A DNA stretch of 64,000 bases from Qingshengfaniella alkalisoli (GTDB taxonomy: Bacteria > Pseudomonadota > Alphaproteobacteria > Rhodobacterales > Rhodobacteraceae), in NCBI RefSeq assembly GCF_007855645.1, contig NZ_CP042262.1, forward strand, positions 124,001-188,000. Reading direction: 5' to 3'. Below, piece by piece: positions 45,849-54,101 of the stretch. Under the pieces are notes generated by a model that saw nothing but the letters and a program-made list of their open reading frames with translations, was not told the origin of the DNA and did not search any database. The number at the start of each line of letters is the position of its first letter. Position 1 is the stretch's first letter. The translations under genes and the position numbers were made by a program.

Positions 45849-47183
45849 ATGGGAATGGCCCGGTCCGACAGTATGGCACGACGCTCAACACCTGATGCGG
45901 CGGATCGTGGAGAAAAAATCCACGCGTTTGCGTCTGAGCTCTATCCGATCTGTCGAAGTATCGCTGGCCCCGGTCTTCGCCAGACCCTTGATCTTATAGG
46001 GCAACAAATCCCGCTGGAACGGATCGAGAACCCTAGTGGTCAATCCGCGCATGATTGGACCGTGCCAGGAGAGTGGGAAATCCGTGACGCGTGGATCCGT
46101 GGACCTTCGGGGGAAATTGTTGTCGACTACAATCGCTGCAATTTGCATGTGCTGAACTACAGCGCGCCCATCCGCCGTCGGCTGCCGCTTGGCGAGTTGA
46201 AGCAGCATGTTTTTACGTTGCCAGACCAACCTGATCTGATTCCGTATCGCACCTCTTACTATCAGGAAAGATGGGGCTTTTGCATGCGTCATGCCGATCT
46301 GGAACGACTTGAGCCCGGAGACTACGAGGTTTGCATCGACGCTCATCACTGCGATGGGGCAATGAGCTACGGAGAATATCTGATCCCCGGTCGAAGCACC
46401 CGCGAGTTCATGCTGAGCGCCCATATCTGCCATCCGTCATTGGCCAATGACAATTGCTCGGGCATTGCCGTTCTGGTCGAACTGGCAAAGTTACTTGCAA
46501 CGTGTGATTTGCGTTACAGCTATCGGTTCCTTTTTGCGCCGGGCACTATCGGCGCCCTGGCTTGGTTGTCTTGTCACGGTGATGTCGTGCAGCGCATTGA
46601 ACACGGTTTGGTTGTATCATGCCTTGGCGATAGCGGCGGTCCGACCTACAAACGAAGCCGTCGCGGCGACGCAACCATCGACCGTGCCATGGAGCATGTG
46701 CTCTCTCACATCGGGGGAACGGCGACATGTCTGGATTTCACACCTGACGGCTATGACGAGCGGCAGTATTGTTCCCCGGGCTACGACCTACCCTTCGGCT
46801 CTTTCCAACGAAGTGCTCCCGGAACCTTCCCGGAATACCACACATCTGCAGATGATCTTGACTTCATCCGCCCCGAACACCTTGCCGCGTCGCATGACAT
46901 GATCTTGCAAGCGATCAACATTATCGAGGCAGACTACCATCCCGTAAATCTATCTCCCATGGGCGAGCCGCAACTCGGTCGGCGGGGCCTTTATGGCAAC
47001 ATCGGCGGTACTGCGCAGGCGACAGAAATCGACGCAATCCGCTGGGTGCTTAACCTGTCGGATGGCCGTCATTCCCTTCTCGATATGGCTGAACGTTCGG
47101 GGTTCCGCTTCGATGAAATCGCCAATGCTGCACGCAAGTTGCGTGAGGCAGGATTGCTGAGCCAACGACAGGATGAGCGATAG
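45849..47183 (+). CDS. DUF4910 aminopeptidase-like protein with C-terminal winged helix
   Basis: A 444-residue protein. The main domain resembles M28-type zinc aminopeptidases of the DUF2172/DUF4910 group: an inserted beta region (about 70-130: TVPGEWEIRDAWIRGPSGEIV), SAHICHPSLANDNCSG with candidate metal His and Asp, and EYHTSADDLDFI with the last His/Asp pair. A C-terminal winged helix follows (about 385-440: LLDMAERSGFRFDEIANAA). It starts 1 base after the epimerase stop. Members of this group sit in sugar-modification clusters, so an amide-cleaving role on a sugar is possible. No activity is proven from sequence. Confidence 0.75.
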   Translation: MGMARSDSMARRSTPDAADRGEKIHAFASELYPICRSIAGPGLRQTLDLIGQQIPLERIENPSGQSAHDWTVPGEWEIRDAWIRGPSGEIVVDYNRCNLHVLNYSAPIRRRLPLGELKQHVFTLPDQPDLIPYRTSYYQERWGFCMRHADLERLEPGDYEVCIDAHHCDGAMSYGEYLIPGRSTREFMLSAHICHPSLANDNCSGIAVLVELAKLLATCDLRYSYRFLFAPGTIGALAWLSCHGDVVQRIEHGLVVSCLGDSGGPTYKRSRRGDATIDRAMEHVLSHIGGTATCLDFTPDGYDERQYCSPGYDLPFGSFQRSAPGTFPEYHTSADDLDFIRPEHLAASHDMILQAINIIEADYHPVNLSPMGEPQLGRRGLYGNIGGTAQATEIDAIRWVLNLSDGRHSLLDMAERSGFRFDEIANAARKLREAGLLSQRQDER

Positions 47184-47299
47184 GCGATGGGTAGGGGACT
47201 TCATGCCACGGAAATCCAACCGAAGTTGAACCCGCTCATGTATGGGCGCTTCGTGAAATTGGTCGGGTAGCGCACACCAGGTATTATGAAACTCACGCT

Positions 47300-47869
47300 C
47301 TAAGATGCGGCCTGCTCAATTGGTACGCCCGTTTGCAATAGCTCTGAAAGGGTGGGCCATCCTTGGTCTTTCTGGCTCATGATCGCTGGCGCTTCAGGCC
47401 ATGCGATCTTGATATCCGGATCGTCATGAGCCACACCACGTGCCGAGGCAGGTGCGTAAAAGTCCGAGATAAGATACTGCGTAACGGCATCGTCTGTAAG
47501 CGATTGAAACCCGTGTGCGAACCCACGCGGAATATAGAGTTGGCGGCCGGTTGAGGGCGACAGTTCTACGGCATACCACGCCCCATAGCTGGACGAATCT
47601 CGCCTGATATCTACAACCACATCCCATATGCACCCAGCTATGCAGGAAACGATCTTTATCTCATCGTGAGGTGGTAACTGAAAATGCAATCCGCGTCGTG
47701 TTCCCCGTTTCCAGGAAACCGATTGACTATGCTGTACAAACCGGGTCTCCAACCTGCGGGCAGAAAACTCCTGTTCACAGAAAACACGTCCAAACGCGCC
47801 CCGGCTGTCGCGCACATATTCAGGCTCAATCAGCCATAGCCCATCCAAACCGGTTTCCAAGAAGCGCAT
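47300..47869 (-). CDS. dTDP-4-dehydrorhamnose 3,5-epimerase-like protein
   Basis: A 189-residue cupin-fold epimerase of the RmlC family. The catalytic His is in RRGLHFQLPP, the acid in WDVVVDIRRDS, and the Tyr-containing stretch RQLYIPRGFAHGFQ is clear. RmlC itself acts on dTDP sugars, but here no rmlA, rmlB or rmlD is present, and the neighbours are a C-methyltransferase and a cytidylyltransferase. It may therefore epimerise a C-methylated 4-keto sugar. It is the only minus-strand gene in the cassette. Confidence 0.85.
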   Translation of the reverse strand: MRFLETGLDGLWLIEPEYVRDSRGAFGRVFCEQEFSARRLETRFVQHSQSVSWKRGTRRGLHFQLPPHDEIKIVSCIAGCIWDVVVDIRRDSSSYGAWYAVELSPSTGRQLYIPRGFAHGFQSLTDDAVTQYLISDFYAPASARGVAHDDPDIKIAWPEAPAIMSQKDQGWPTLSELLQTGVPIEQAAS

Positions 47870-48158
47870 GTCGATTGGCCCTCACCTCGATTGCAAAGAA
47901 GATGGTTGCAGATGGATCGCGAGCCAACCTCGACTCTCGCACAGCCGCCTCGTCTGGCGACAGGACATATAACCACCGGTTAACCGGACTGCTGAGCGAC
48001 TTCCTCCGTTTGGAGTAGTCGCCTTACCTCTTCTGGATGTGGGTCCCACTGTTTGTGAGGGTCCCTCGATGCTCGTACTTCCTTTATTTCTATAAACGTG
48101 TGGGTGTCGTGTGAACCGTTCGTATCGAGTGACGGAAAGATGCCCGGTCGAGGGTATG

Positions 48159-49460
48159 ATGACGTTGCACTCCGTTCGTGAACTGGAACTACAAGATAAT
48201 TCGAATTCATTGGAATCCGCTTCCTGCCGTCTCTGCGGAACAACTCTCCGCCACACGATGGTTGATCTCGGCATGTCGCCCCCCTGCGAAAGCTTCCTGC
48301 CGCCGCATCTTGTCGACGCCGCCGAGACATACTTTCCGCTAAGGGTAATGATTTGCGACTGCTGCTGGCTTGCACAGCTACGTGAATACGTCAATCCGCA
48401 AGAGATTTTCACGGAGTACGCGTATTTTTCATCATACTCCACAAGCTGGGTCGATCACGCGCAACGCTACGCGATGATGATTTCCGAGCGCTTGAACTTG
48501 TCGGGCGAGCATCTTGTCGTGGAACTTGCCAGCAACGACGGGTACTTGCTGCAGCACTTTTCTCCACTCGGTGTCCCGGTTCTGGGCGTCGAACCTGCCG
48601 CGAATGTCGCCGCTGTGGCGGAGGAGCGTGGTGTTCCGACACTGGTCGAGTTCTTTGGCGCAAACCTGGCGCACCGATTGGTTGCCGAAGGTCGAGCGGC
48701 CGACCTGGTCATCGGGAATAACGTCTTGGCTCAGGTGCCTGATCTGAATGATTTCGTCGCCGGAGTATCCATCCTGTTGAAACCAGAGGGTGTCGTGACA
48801 TTGGAGTTTCCCCATATCGCGCGGCTGATGTCAGAAAATCAATTCGACACGATCTATCACGAGCACTACTCTTACTTCTCGCTGTTGACGATCGAGACAC
48901 TGGCGGCCCGACATGGGATGCGCGTCATAGATGTCGAGGAACTGCCAACGCACGGCGGTTCGTTGAGGGTCTACCTGGCGCATGATGACAGTCAGTGGAA
49001 AACATCGGTTGCGGTCACCGAGTTGAGAAATCGTGAACGTGCCGAAGGGCTTGACAACATCTCGACCTACCTCGCTTTTGACCAGCGGGCGCGACAGACC
49101 AAGCGTAAGCTCTTATCGTTCCTGATCAAGGCGAAGGACGAAGGCAAAACTATCTGCGGATATGGCGCGCCGGGAAAAGGAAACACGTTGCTCAACTATT
49201 GCGGCATCGGGCGTGACTTCCTGGATTTTACCGTCGACCGGAACCCCTACAAGCATGGGCGCTGCACCCCCGGTATGAGAATACCGATCCGTCCGGTGGC
49301 CGCGATCGAAGCGGTCAAACCGGACTATATTCTGATCCTGCCCTGGAATTTGCGCGAGGAGATCATCGCGCAACTGGAGGATGCGGCGGAGTGGGGCACC
49401 AAATTTGTAGTGCCAATTCCGTCCGTCGAAATCATAGATCCGCGAGGTGATACGCAATGA
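48159..49460 (+). CDS. SAM-dependent C-methyltransferase (NovU/TylC type)
   Basis: A 433-residue enzyme in three parts. An N-terminal zinc-binding domain has CRLCGTTL and ICDCCWLAQL (about residues 20-80). A class I methyltransferase core has VELASNDGYLLQHF, LGVEPAANVAAVAEERGV and YHEHYSYFSLLTIE. A C-terminal domain (about 290-430: ICGYGAPGKGNTLLNYCGIG) is as in sugar C-3 methyltransferases. Start is uncertain: ATG at 48159 has GAGGG 4 bases upstream; a GTG at 48111 is in frame. It likely adds a methyl branch to a 4-keto-6-deoxy nucleotide sugar. The gap 47870-48158 shows nothing else. Confidence 0.87.
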   Translation: MTLHSVRELELQDNSNSLESASCRLCGTTLRHTMVDLGMSPPCESFLPPHLVDAAETYFPLRVMICDCCWLAQLREYVNPQEIFTEYAYFSSYSTSWVDHAQRYAMMISERLNLSGEHLVVELASNDGYLLQHFSPLGVPVLGVEPAANVAAVAEERGVPTLVEFFGANLAHRLVAEGRAADLVIGNNVLAQVPDLNDFVAGVSILLKPEGVVTLEFPHIARLMSENQFDTIYHEHYSYFSLLTIETLAARHGMRVIDVEELPTHGGSLRVYLAHDDSQWKTSVAVTELRNRERAEGLDNISTYLAFDQRARQTKRKLLSFLIKAKDEGKTICGYGAPGKGNTLLNYCGIGRDFLDFTVDRNPYKHGRCTPGMRIPIRPVAAIEAVKPDYILILPWNLREEIIAQLEDAAEWGTKFVVPIPSVEIIDPRGDTQ

Positions 49461-50269
49461 AGGTTGTTCTGTTCTGCGGGGGACTCGGGACACGTATTCG
49501 CGATTACTCCGAGAATATCCCCAAGCCGATGGTTCCTATCGGCCACCAGCCGATCATTCGTCATGTCATGCAATATTACTCTGATCACGGGCACAACGAT
49601 TTCGTACTTTGTCTCGGCTACAAAGCGAATGTTATCAAGGACTTTTTCCTGCAGGCTCGTCCCCAGTCTTTCACCGACTGCGTTGTCACCGGTGGCGGTC
49701 AGACAGTCGAGATATTGGGCGAACCTGCCGCCGACTGGCGCATTGCGCTTCTCGACACCGGCATTTGGCGAAACATTGGTCAACGACTATGGGCCGTGCG
49801 TAAGCACGTCGAAAATGAGCCCATGTTTCTCGCCAACTATAGTGACGGTCTGAGCGACGTTGACCTTGACGAGATGATCGAGCGCTTCGACGCAAGCGGG
49901 AAGATAGCTTGTTTTCTTGCGGTGCGACCACCGCTCACATATCATCTTGTCGATGCAGATGATGCGGGTAACGTCCGCGAGTTCCGTTCGTCGAGCACCT
50001 CCGATATATGGATCAACGGTGGTTACTTCATCTTCCGTCCCGAAATCTTCGACTACATGCGCGACGGTGAAGAACTTGTGCTCGAGCCGTTCACCCGGCT
50101 AATCGCCGAGAATCAACTGCTGGCGTACAAGTACGAAGGCTTCTGGCGGTCAATGGATACTTTGCGCGACTGGCAGGCGCTGCAGGAAATGATCGAGAGC
50201 GGTGACACACCATGGCTGTCTACTGACCACCACAACGAACCCGCGCCAAAGAAAGCTGTCATGCCATGA
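49457..50269 (+). CDS. rfbF: Glucose-1-phosphate cytidylyltransferase-like sugar nucleotidyltransferase
   Basis: A 270-residue enzyme with the nucleotidyltransferase loop FCGGLGTRIRDYSENIPKPM, acting to form an NDP-sugar (CDP-glucose in RfbF). NYSDGLSDVDLDEM and VREFRSSSTSDIWINGGYFI match RfbF-type proteins. It overlaps the methyltransferase by ATGA and the PIG-L gene by ATGA, so all three are coupled. The expected next enzyme, CDP-glucose 4,6-dehydratase, is not in the window. Confidence 0.85.
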   Translation: MKVVLFCGGLGTRIRDYSENIPKPMVPIGHQPIIRHVMQYYSDHGHNDFVLCLGYKANVIKDFFLQARPQSFTDCVVTGGGQTVEILGEPAADWRIALLDTGIWRNIGQRLWAVRKHVENEPMFLANYSDGLSDVDLDEMIERFDASGKIACFLAVRPPLTYHLVDADDAGNVREFRSSSTSDIWINGGYFIFRPEIFDYMRDGEELVLEPFTRLIAENQLLAYKYEGFWRSMDTLRDWQALQEMIESGDTPWLSTDHHNEPAPKKAVMP

Positions 50270-50919
50270 ACCCGATTACGTTCACCGAGCGCGTGGGAAC
50301 CCTGAACGTACTTTGCATAGGGGCGCATTCGGATGATATTGAAATCGGGGCTGGCGGATTCATTCTCAGCCTTCTGGAGTCTGAACTCATCGTAAATGTG
50401 CGCTGGTGCGTTCTCAGCGCGCCCGGCGCGCGTGCAACGGAAGCCAGGCAATCGGCCGAGGACTTTTTGAAGGGCGCGGCGGCACACAGCATCGAGTTGG
50501 GCGATTTCGAGGACACACAGTTCCCCGATCAGCGCCCGCAGATCAAGGCATGGCTCGCCCGAATTCGCGATCTCGGCAGCCCAGACCTCGTGCTTGTGCA
50601 TCGCGCGGACGACGCGCACCAAGATCATCGAACGTTGAATGAGCTTGCGTGGAACATGTTTCGGGATCATACTATACTGGAATATGAAGTGCCGAAGTGG
50701 GACGGAGATTTCGGCCGCCCGAACGCATATGCCGCGCTCACCCAAGCGGTGCTTGAGCGCAAGTTGGAGTTGCTTGAACGCAATTTCGCCAGCCAGCGTT
50801 CTAGAGACTGGTTCGATCCCGAAACATTTCGAGGCCTCGCACGTCTGCGAGGTATGGAATGCCGTGCGCCTGAGCGTTTCGCTGAAGCGTTCTCGGCCCC
50901 AAAGATTAGACTGGTTTGA
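50266..50919 (+). CDS. PIG-L family deacetylase
   Basis: A 217-residue LmbE/PIG-L zinc deacetylase. Metal ligands are in CIGAHSDDIEIGAGG (about residues 17-31) and in HRADDAHQDHRTLNELA (about 113-129). Such enzymes remove N-acetyl groups from sugars or sugar conjugates. It closes the C-methyltransferase/nucleotidyltransferase operon. Together with the DUF4910 protein it hints at an amide-bearing sugar in the pathway. Confidence 0.87.
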   Translation: MNPITFTERVGTLNVLCIGAHSDDIEIGAGGFILSLLESELIVNVRWCVLSAPGARATEARQSAEDFLKGAAAHSIELGDFEDTQFPDQRPQIKAWLARIRDLGSPDLVLVHRADDAHQDHRTLNELAWNMFRDHTILEYEVPKWDGDFGRPNAYAALTQAVLERKLELLERNFASQRSRDWFDPETFRGLARLRGMECRAPERFAEAFSAPKIRLV

Positions 50920-51009
50920 TTTAGAGCACAGAAAGGATTTTGTTCAGAAATACATTGATGAAGATTATTTCAAGTAACTGAATAAGTTTGATTTCAGAGA
51001 AAACTGTTT

Positions 51010-51028
51010 AGTTCCATTTTCTGGAACT
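51010..51028. promoter_or_regulatory. Inverted repeat upstream of the LuxR-type gene
   Basis: AGTTCC and GGAACT flank a 7-base AT-rich centre, 88 bases before the regulator start, within an AT-rich stretch (50930-51050). It could be an operator or a weak terminator for the preceding operon. Confidence 0.4.
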
Positions 51029-51115
51029 TGCCTTCTTCGTCGTTTTCAGAACCGGAATGGGCCGCAAAGGAGGTCTCATACCGGCGTAAAAATAGTGTGT
51101 TTGTAGGAGGGTATT

Positions 51116-51892
51116 GTGAAGAATTCAAAAATTGATTCTGAGTTAGACATTGTTGACGCCCGATTTGCTCATTCATTACCACGCCCGAACCTTTACGTTC
51201 AAAAGCTTGGAAACCGTACGCCATCGCACGAAAGCGGGTGGACAATTGAATTGATTGATAACCGTGTCTTTGAGCGCGAATGTTTTGAGACTTCTGTGCG
51301 GTCAGAAAATCCATCGCTTGATGTTGTGTCCTATGCGACCGTGGAAGATTGGGACAGCGGGTCGAGACCCGATCCGAACAACTCGGCAATTATTTTCAAT
51401 ATAGGCAACGCCCACGCCGCCGATCCTAGATTGCGCGATGATCTTAGGGCATTGGTTGAAATGGCAAATCCGACGCCCGTTTTGGTGCTCGCGGTTTCCG
51501 AGGATCTTTCCGACATGCTTGAGGCTTTGGACGCTGGCGTCCGGGGATACATCCCGACCAGCGTAGGCGTTGCCGTCATGATTGGTGCCACCCGCCTTGC
51601 GCTTCTCGGAGGCGTATTCCTGCCCGCACGCAGCGTGCTGTCTATGCGTGAGTCTCTGAAGGAGGCACGCAACGATTGTGACAGTGTCAGTGATATGTTC
51701 ACAACCAGACAAGCGGCCGTAGCCGATGCACTGCGTCGGGGCAAAGCCAACAAGACCATCGCGTACGAGCTAAACATGTGTGAGAGCACGGTCAAAGTCC
51801 ATATTCGTACAATCATGAAAAAGACGCGCGCGCGAAACCGAACAGAGGCTGCCTACAAGTTGCACCAATTGTTTCCGTCAGACGCGGAGTAA
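51116..51892 (+). CDS. LuxR-type regulator with degenerate receiver domain
   Basis: A 258-residue regulator. Residues about 44-165 have the receiver-like fold, but the beta-3 position reads AIIFNIGNAH, with no phospho-acceptor Asp where one is expected. Residues about 196-256 form the LuxR helix-turn-helix (FTTRQAAVADALRRGKANKTIAYELN, then STVKVHIRTIMKK). The GTG start follows TAGGAGGG. It precedes the co-polymerase and export genes by 63 bases and is probably their regulator. Phosphorylation control is unlikely. Confidence 0.82.
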   Translation: MKNSKIDSELDIVDARFAHSLPRPNLYVQKLGNRTPSHESGWTIELIDNRVFERECFETSVRSENPSLDVVSYATVEDWDSGSRPDPNNSAIIFNIGNAHAADPRLRDDLRALVEMANPTPVLVLAVSEDLSDMLEALDAGVRGYIPTSVGVAVMIGATRLALLGGVFLPARSVLSMRESLKEARNDCDSVSDMFTTRQAAVADALRRGKANKTIAYELNMCESTVKVHIRTIMKKTRARNRTEAAYKLHQLFPSDAE

Positions 51893-51955
51893 TTGCGTTC
51901 GAACCAGGTGAACGGCGACGAGTTCAGTGTGGTCCTGGGGTGAGAGTGAAATTAA

Positions 51956-54100
51956 ATGATAGTATCGTCGACACGAAATGACCAAGCTGGCGCGTTTGAC
52001 GCGCTCGCATCCATGTGGCGTTGGAAATTCACTCTGGTCATTCCAACCCTTTTGGGAATCGCGCTCGCCTTCGGGGTCTACAAGACAACGCCCACACGTT
52101 TCACGTCGCAAACTGTGCTCGTTATGGATTTGCGCCGACAGCAGGTTTTGCCAGAAGATGCGGTGGTCGCGCAATTGGCCCCCGAAGGCCCGGTCATCAA
52201 AACGGAACTGGACATCATTCAGTCGCGCAACACTGCGGAAACAGCGGCCAACCTACTCAAACAAGAAGGCACTGCTATTCGTCCGGCTGACAAAGATGAC
52301 AACCCGGTGGTCGTAATGCTTGGCGAGCTCTATAAGCTGGCTGGCATGGCGGTCGCAGGCCCGAAGAACGAAGATACTGGCTCGGACGTAGCGACCGAAA
52401 AAAGTCATGAAGCCACAGGAATTAATGATCTTCTCTCCGGTCTGCATGTGAGCAATGTAAGCGGAACGTATACGATTTTCATCGAGTATATTTCTACCGA
52501 TCCGGACTATTCGGCGCTGGCTGCCAATGCCTTTGCCGAAGCTTATCTTCAGCAGCAGATCTCGATTTATGACAGTGCCGCCAAAAGGGCCGGCGAGTGG
52601 CTTGGACCTCGCGTAGAAGGATTGCGCACACAGCTCGAGGTTGCCGAGCGCCGGCTTCAGGATCACCGGCGCAACGCCGGGCTGAACCCCGATGGGGAAC
52701 AGACCATGGCGACACAAAGGCTGGTGGCTTTGAATACAGAACTCGTGACAGTGCGGGGCGAGATCGCCGAAGCACGTGCAAGATTGGAAAGCGCGGTAGG
52801 TGGTCGAGCGGACCAGGCGGGGGATGCTCAGTCATCTTTGCTCGGATCATTGCTTGAAGCCCGTGCGCAGTTGGAGAGAGAGCGGTCCCGAACGGTGGAA
52901 CAAGGAGCCTTGAAAAACAAGGAACTGGCGAGAATAGAACTGGATCTGGTTTCGGTGGAACGGCAAATCGAAGACGAGCGGGATCGACTGAACCGGCAAC
53001 TTTCCAGCGAGGTGACGCTTGCCAACCGGAAGGAAGCGATGCTGCTCGATGAGATATCTGAAACACGCGTCGCTCTTGCCCAGAACCAGGAAGCAATTAT
53101 CCAGTCTGCGCAGCTCGAACGAGAGGTGGAAGCAACCGGGGCTATCTACGAAAGCTTTCTGACCCGCTATAAGGAGGCGATCGAGCAGCACGGAGTGGCA
53201 ACGCCGGACGCACGTATCATATCCCGAGCCGAAACCGGGAAATCCGAAGGTAGCGGCCGACTTTCCAAATGGCTGATGGCGGGCGCTGCGTTGGGTGGTT
53301 TTGTTGGCGGTGCCGGCGCGCTCACCAGGAGTATGCTAAATGCGCAGTTGGCCTCTCCCGCCGCGATCCGCGCTGAAACCCATGCGTCAGTGCTCGGGTC
53401 TCTGCCGCCTTCGAACAACAGAGCATTGCGTCGCTCCCTGCGCGCCCCTCTGAACCGAAGCTGGCCAGTGGCCCCACTTTATGCGAACACGCGCATTGCC
53501 TTCCTTAACCAGACGCCGATGGTACTCGCGGTCACTGCAGATAGGGGAACCGCAGGCCGCGCGGCGGTCTCGATCGGTCTTGCACGAGCTGTGGTATCAT
53601 CGGGTGAGCGGGTTCTGCTTATTGACGGTGACTTGCAGTATCCGGAATTGGCTAGGATGGTTGGGCTCAAACCAAATCGTACTGCCCCGTCCACTATGGA
53701 CCCTGCGGCAGTACTGACATCGCAAGCCTGCCAGACAACATCCTGGGGCGGTGACATTCTAACGCTGCACTCGCCGGGCGATGCCAGAGCGTCGCCTTGT
53801 GGACAGGATCGAATCGCCAAAATAGTCGCCGAAGCCCGCAATTGCTACGACGTCATCATCATCGTGACGCCACCAATCGAAGACAATTCTGAGGCACTTC
53901 GACTGATGACCGTTGCAGATTCCGCGATCTATGTGTTGCGGTGGCGCAGCTCGAAAATGAACGTTGTCAGAAAGACGCTCCAACAACTGGAAACCGTGTT
54001 GCGTGACCATCCGATTGGAGTCGTCTTCTATGGCCGCAGCAACGGCACCTGTCATTTACATTTGGCGCCCAGTCCTAACGTCGAGCCGCGGAGTATGTGA
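51956..54100 (+). CDS. Polysaccharide co-polymerase with degenerate BY-kinase domain (Wzc-like)
   Basis: A 714-residue inner-membrane protein. A Wzz-type domain has its first membrane segment at about 25-42, a periplasmic part with coiled coil (about 210-410), and a second membrane segment near 438-460. The C-terminal domain (about 515-700) has a BY-kinase fold: VLLIDGDLQYPE (Walker A') and YDVIIIVTPP (Walker B). The Walker A position reads TADRGTAGRAAVS, lacking the GKS/T lysine, and the end (NVEPRSM) has no tyrosine cluster. It should control chain length with the export protein, but kinase activity looks lost. Confidence 0.87.
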   Translation: MIVSSTRNDQAGAFDALASMWRWKFTLVIPTLLGIALAFGVYKTTPTRFTSQTVLVMDLRRQQVLPEDAVVAQLAPEGPVIKTELDIIQSRNTAETAANLLKQEGTAIRPADKDDNPVVVMLGELYKLAGMAVAGPKNEDTGSDVATEKSHEATGINDLLSGLHVSNVSGTYTIFIEYISTDPDYSALAANAFAEAYLQQQISIYDSAAKRAGEWLGPRVEGLRTQLEVAERRLQDHRRNAGLNPDGEQTMATQRLVALNTELVTVRGEIAEARARLESAVGGRADQAGDAQSSLLGSLLEARAQLERERSRTVEQGALKNKELARIELDLVSVERQIEDERDRLNRQLSSEVTLANRKEAMLLDEISETRVALAQNQEAIIQSAQLEREVEATGAIYESFLTRYKEAIEQHGVATPDARIISRAETGKSEGSGRLSKWLMAGAALGGFVGGAGALTRSMLNAQLASPAAIRAETHASVLGSLPPSNNRALRRSLRAPLNRSWPVAPLYANTRIAFLNQTPMVLAVTADRGTAGRAAVSIGLARAVVSSGERVLLIDGDLQYPELARMVGLKPNRTAPSTMDPAAVLTSQACQTTSWGGDILTLHSPGDARASPCGQDRIAKIVAEARNCYDVIIIVTPPIEDNSEALRLMTVADSAIYVLRWRSSKMNVVRKTLQQLETVLRDHPIGVVFYGRSNGTCHLHLAPSPNVEPRSM

Positions 54101-54101
54101 T

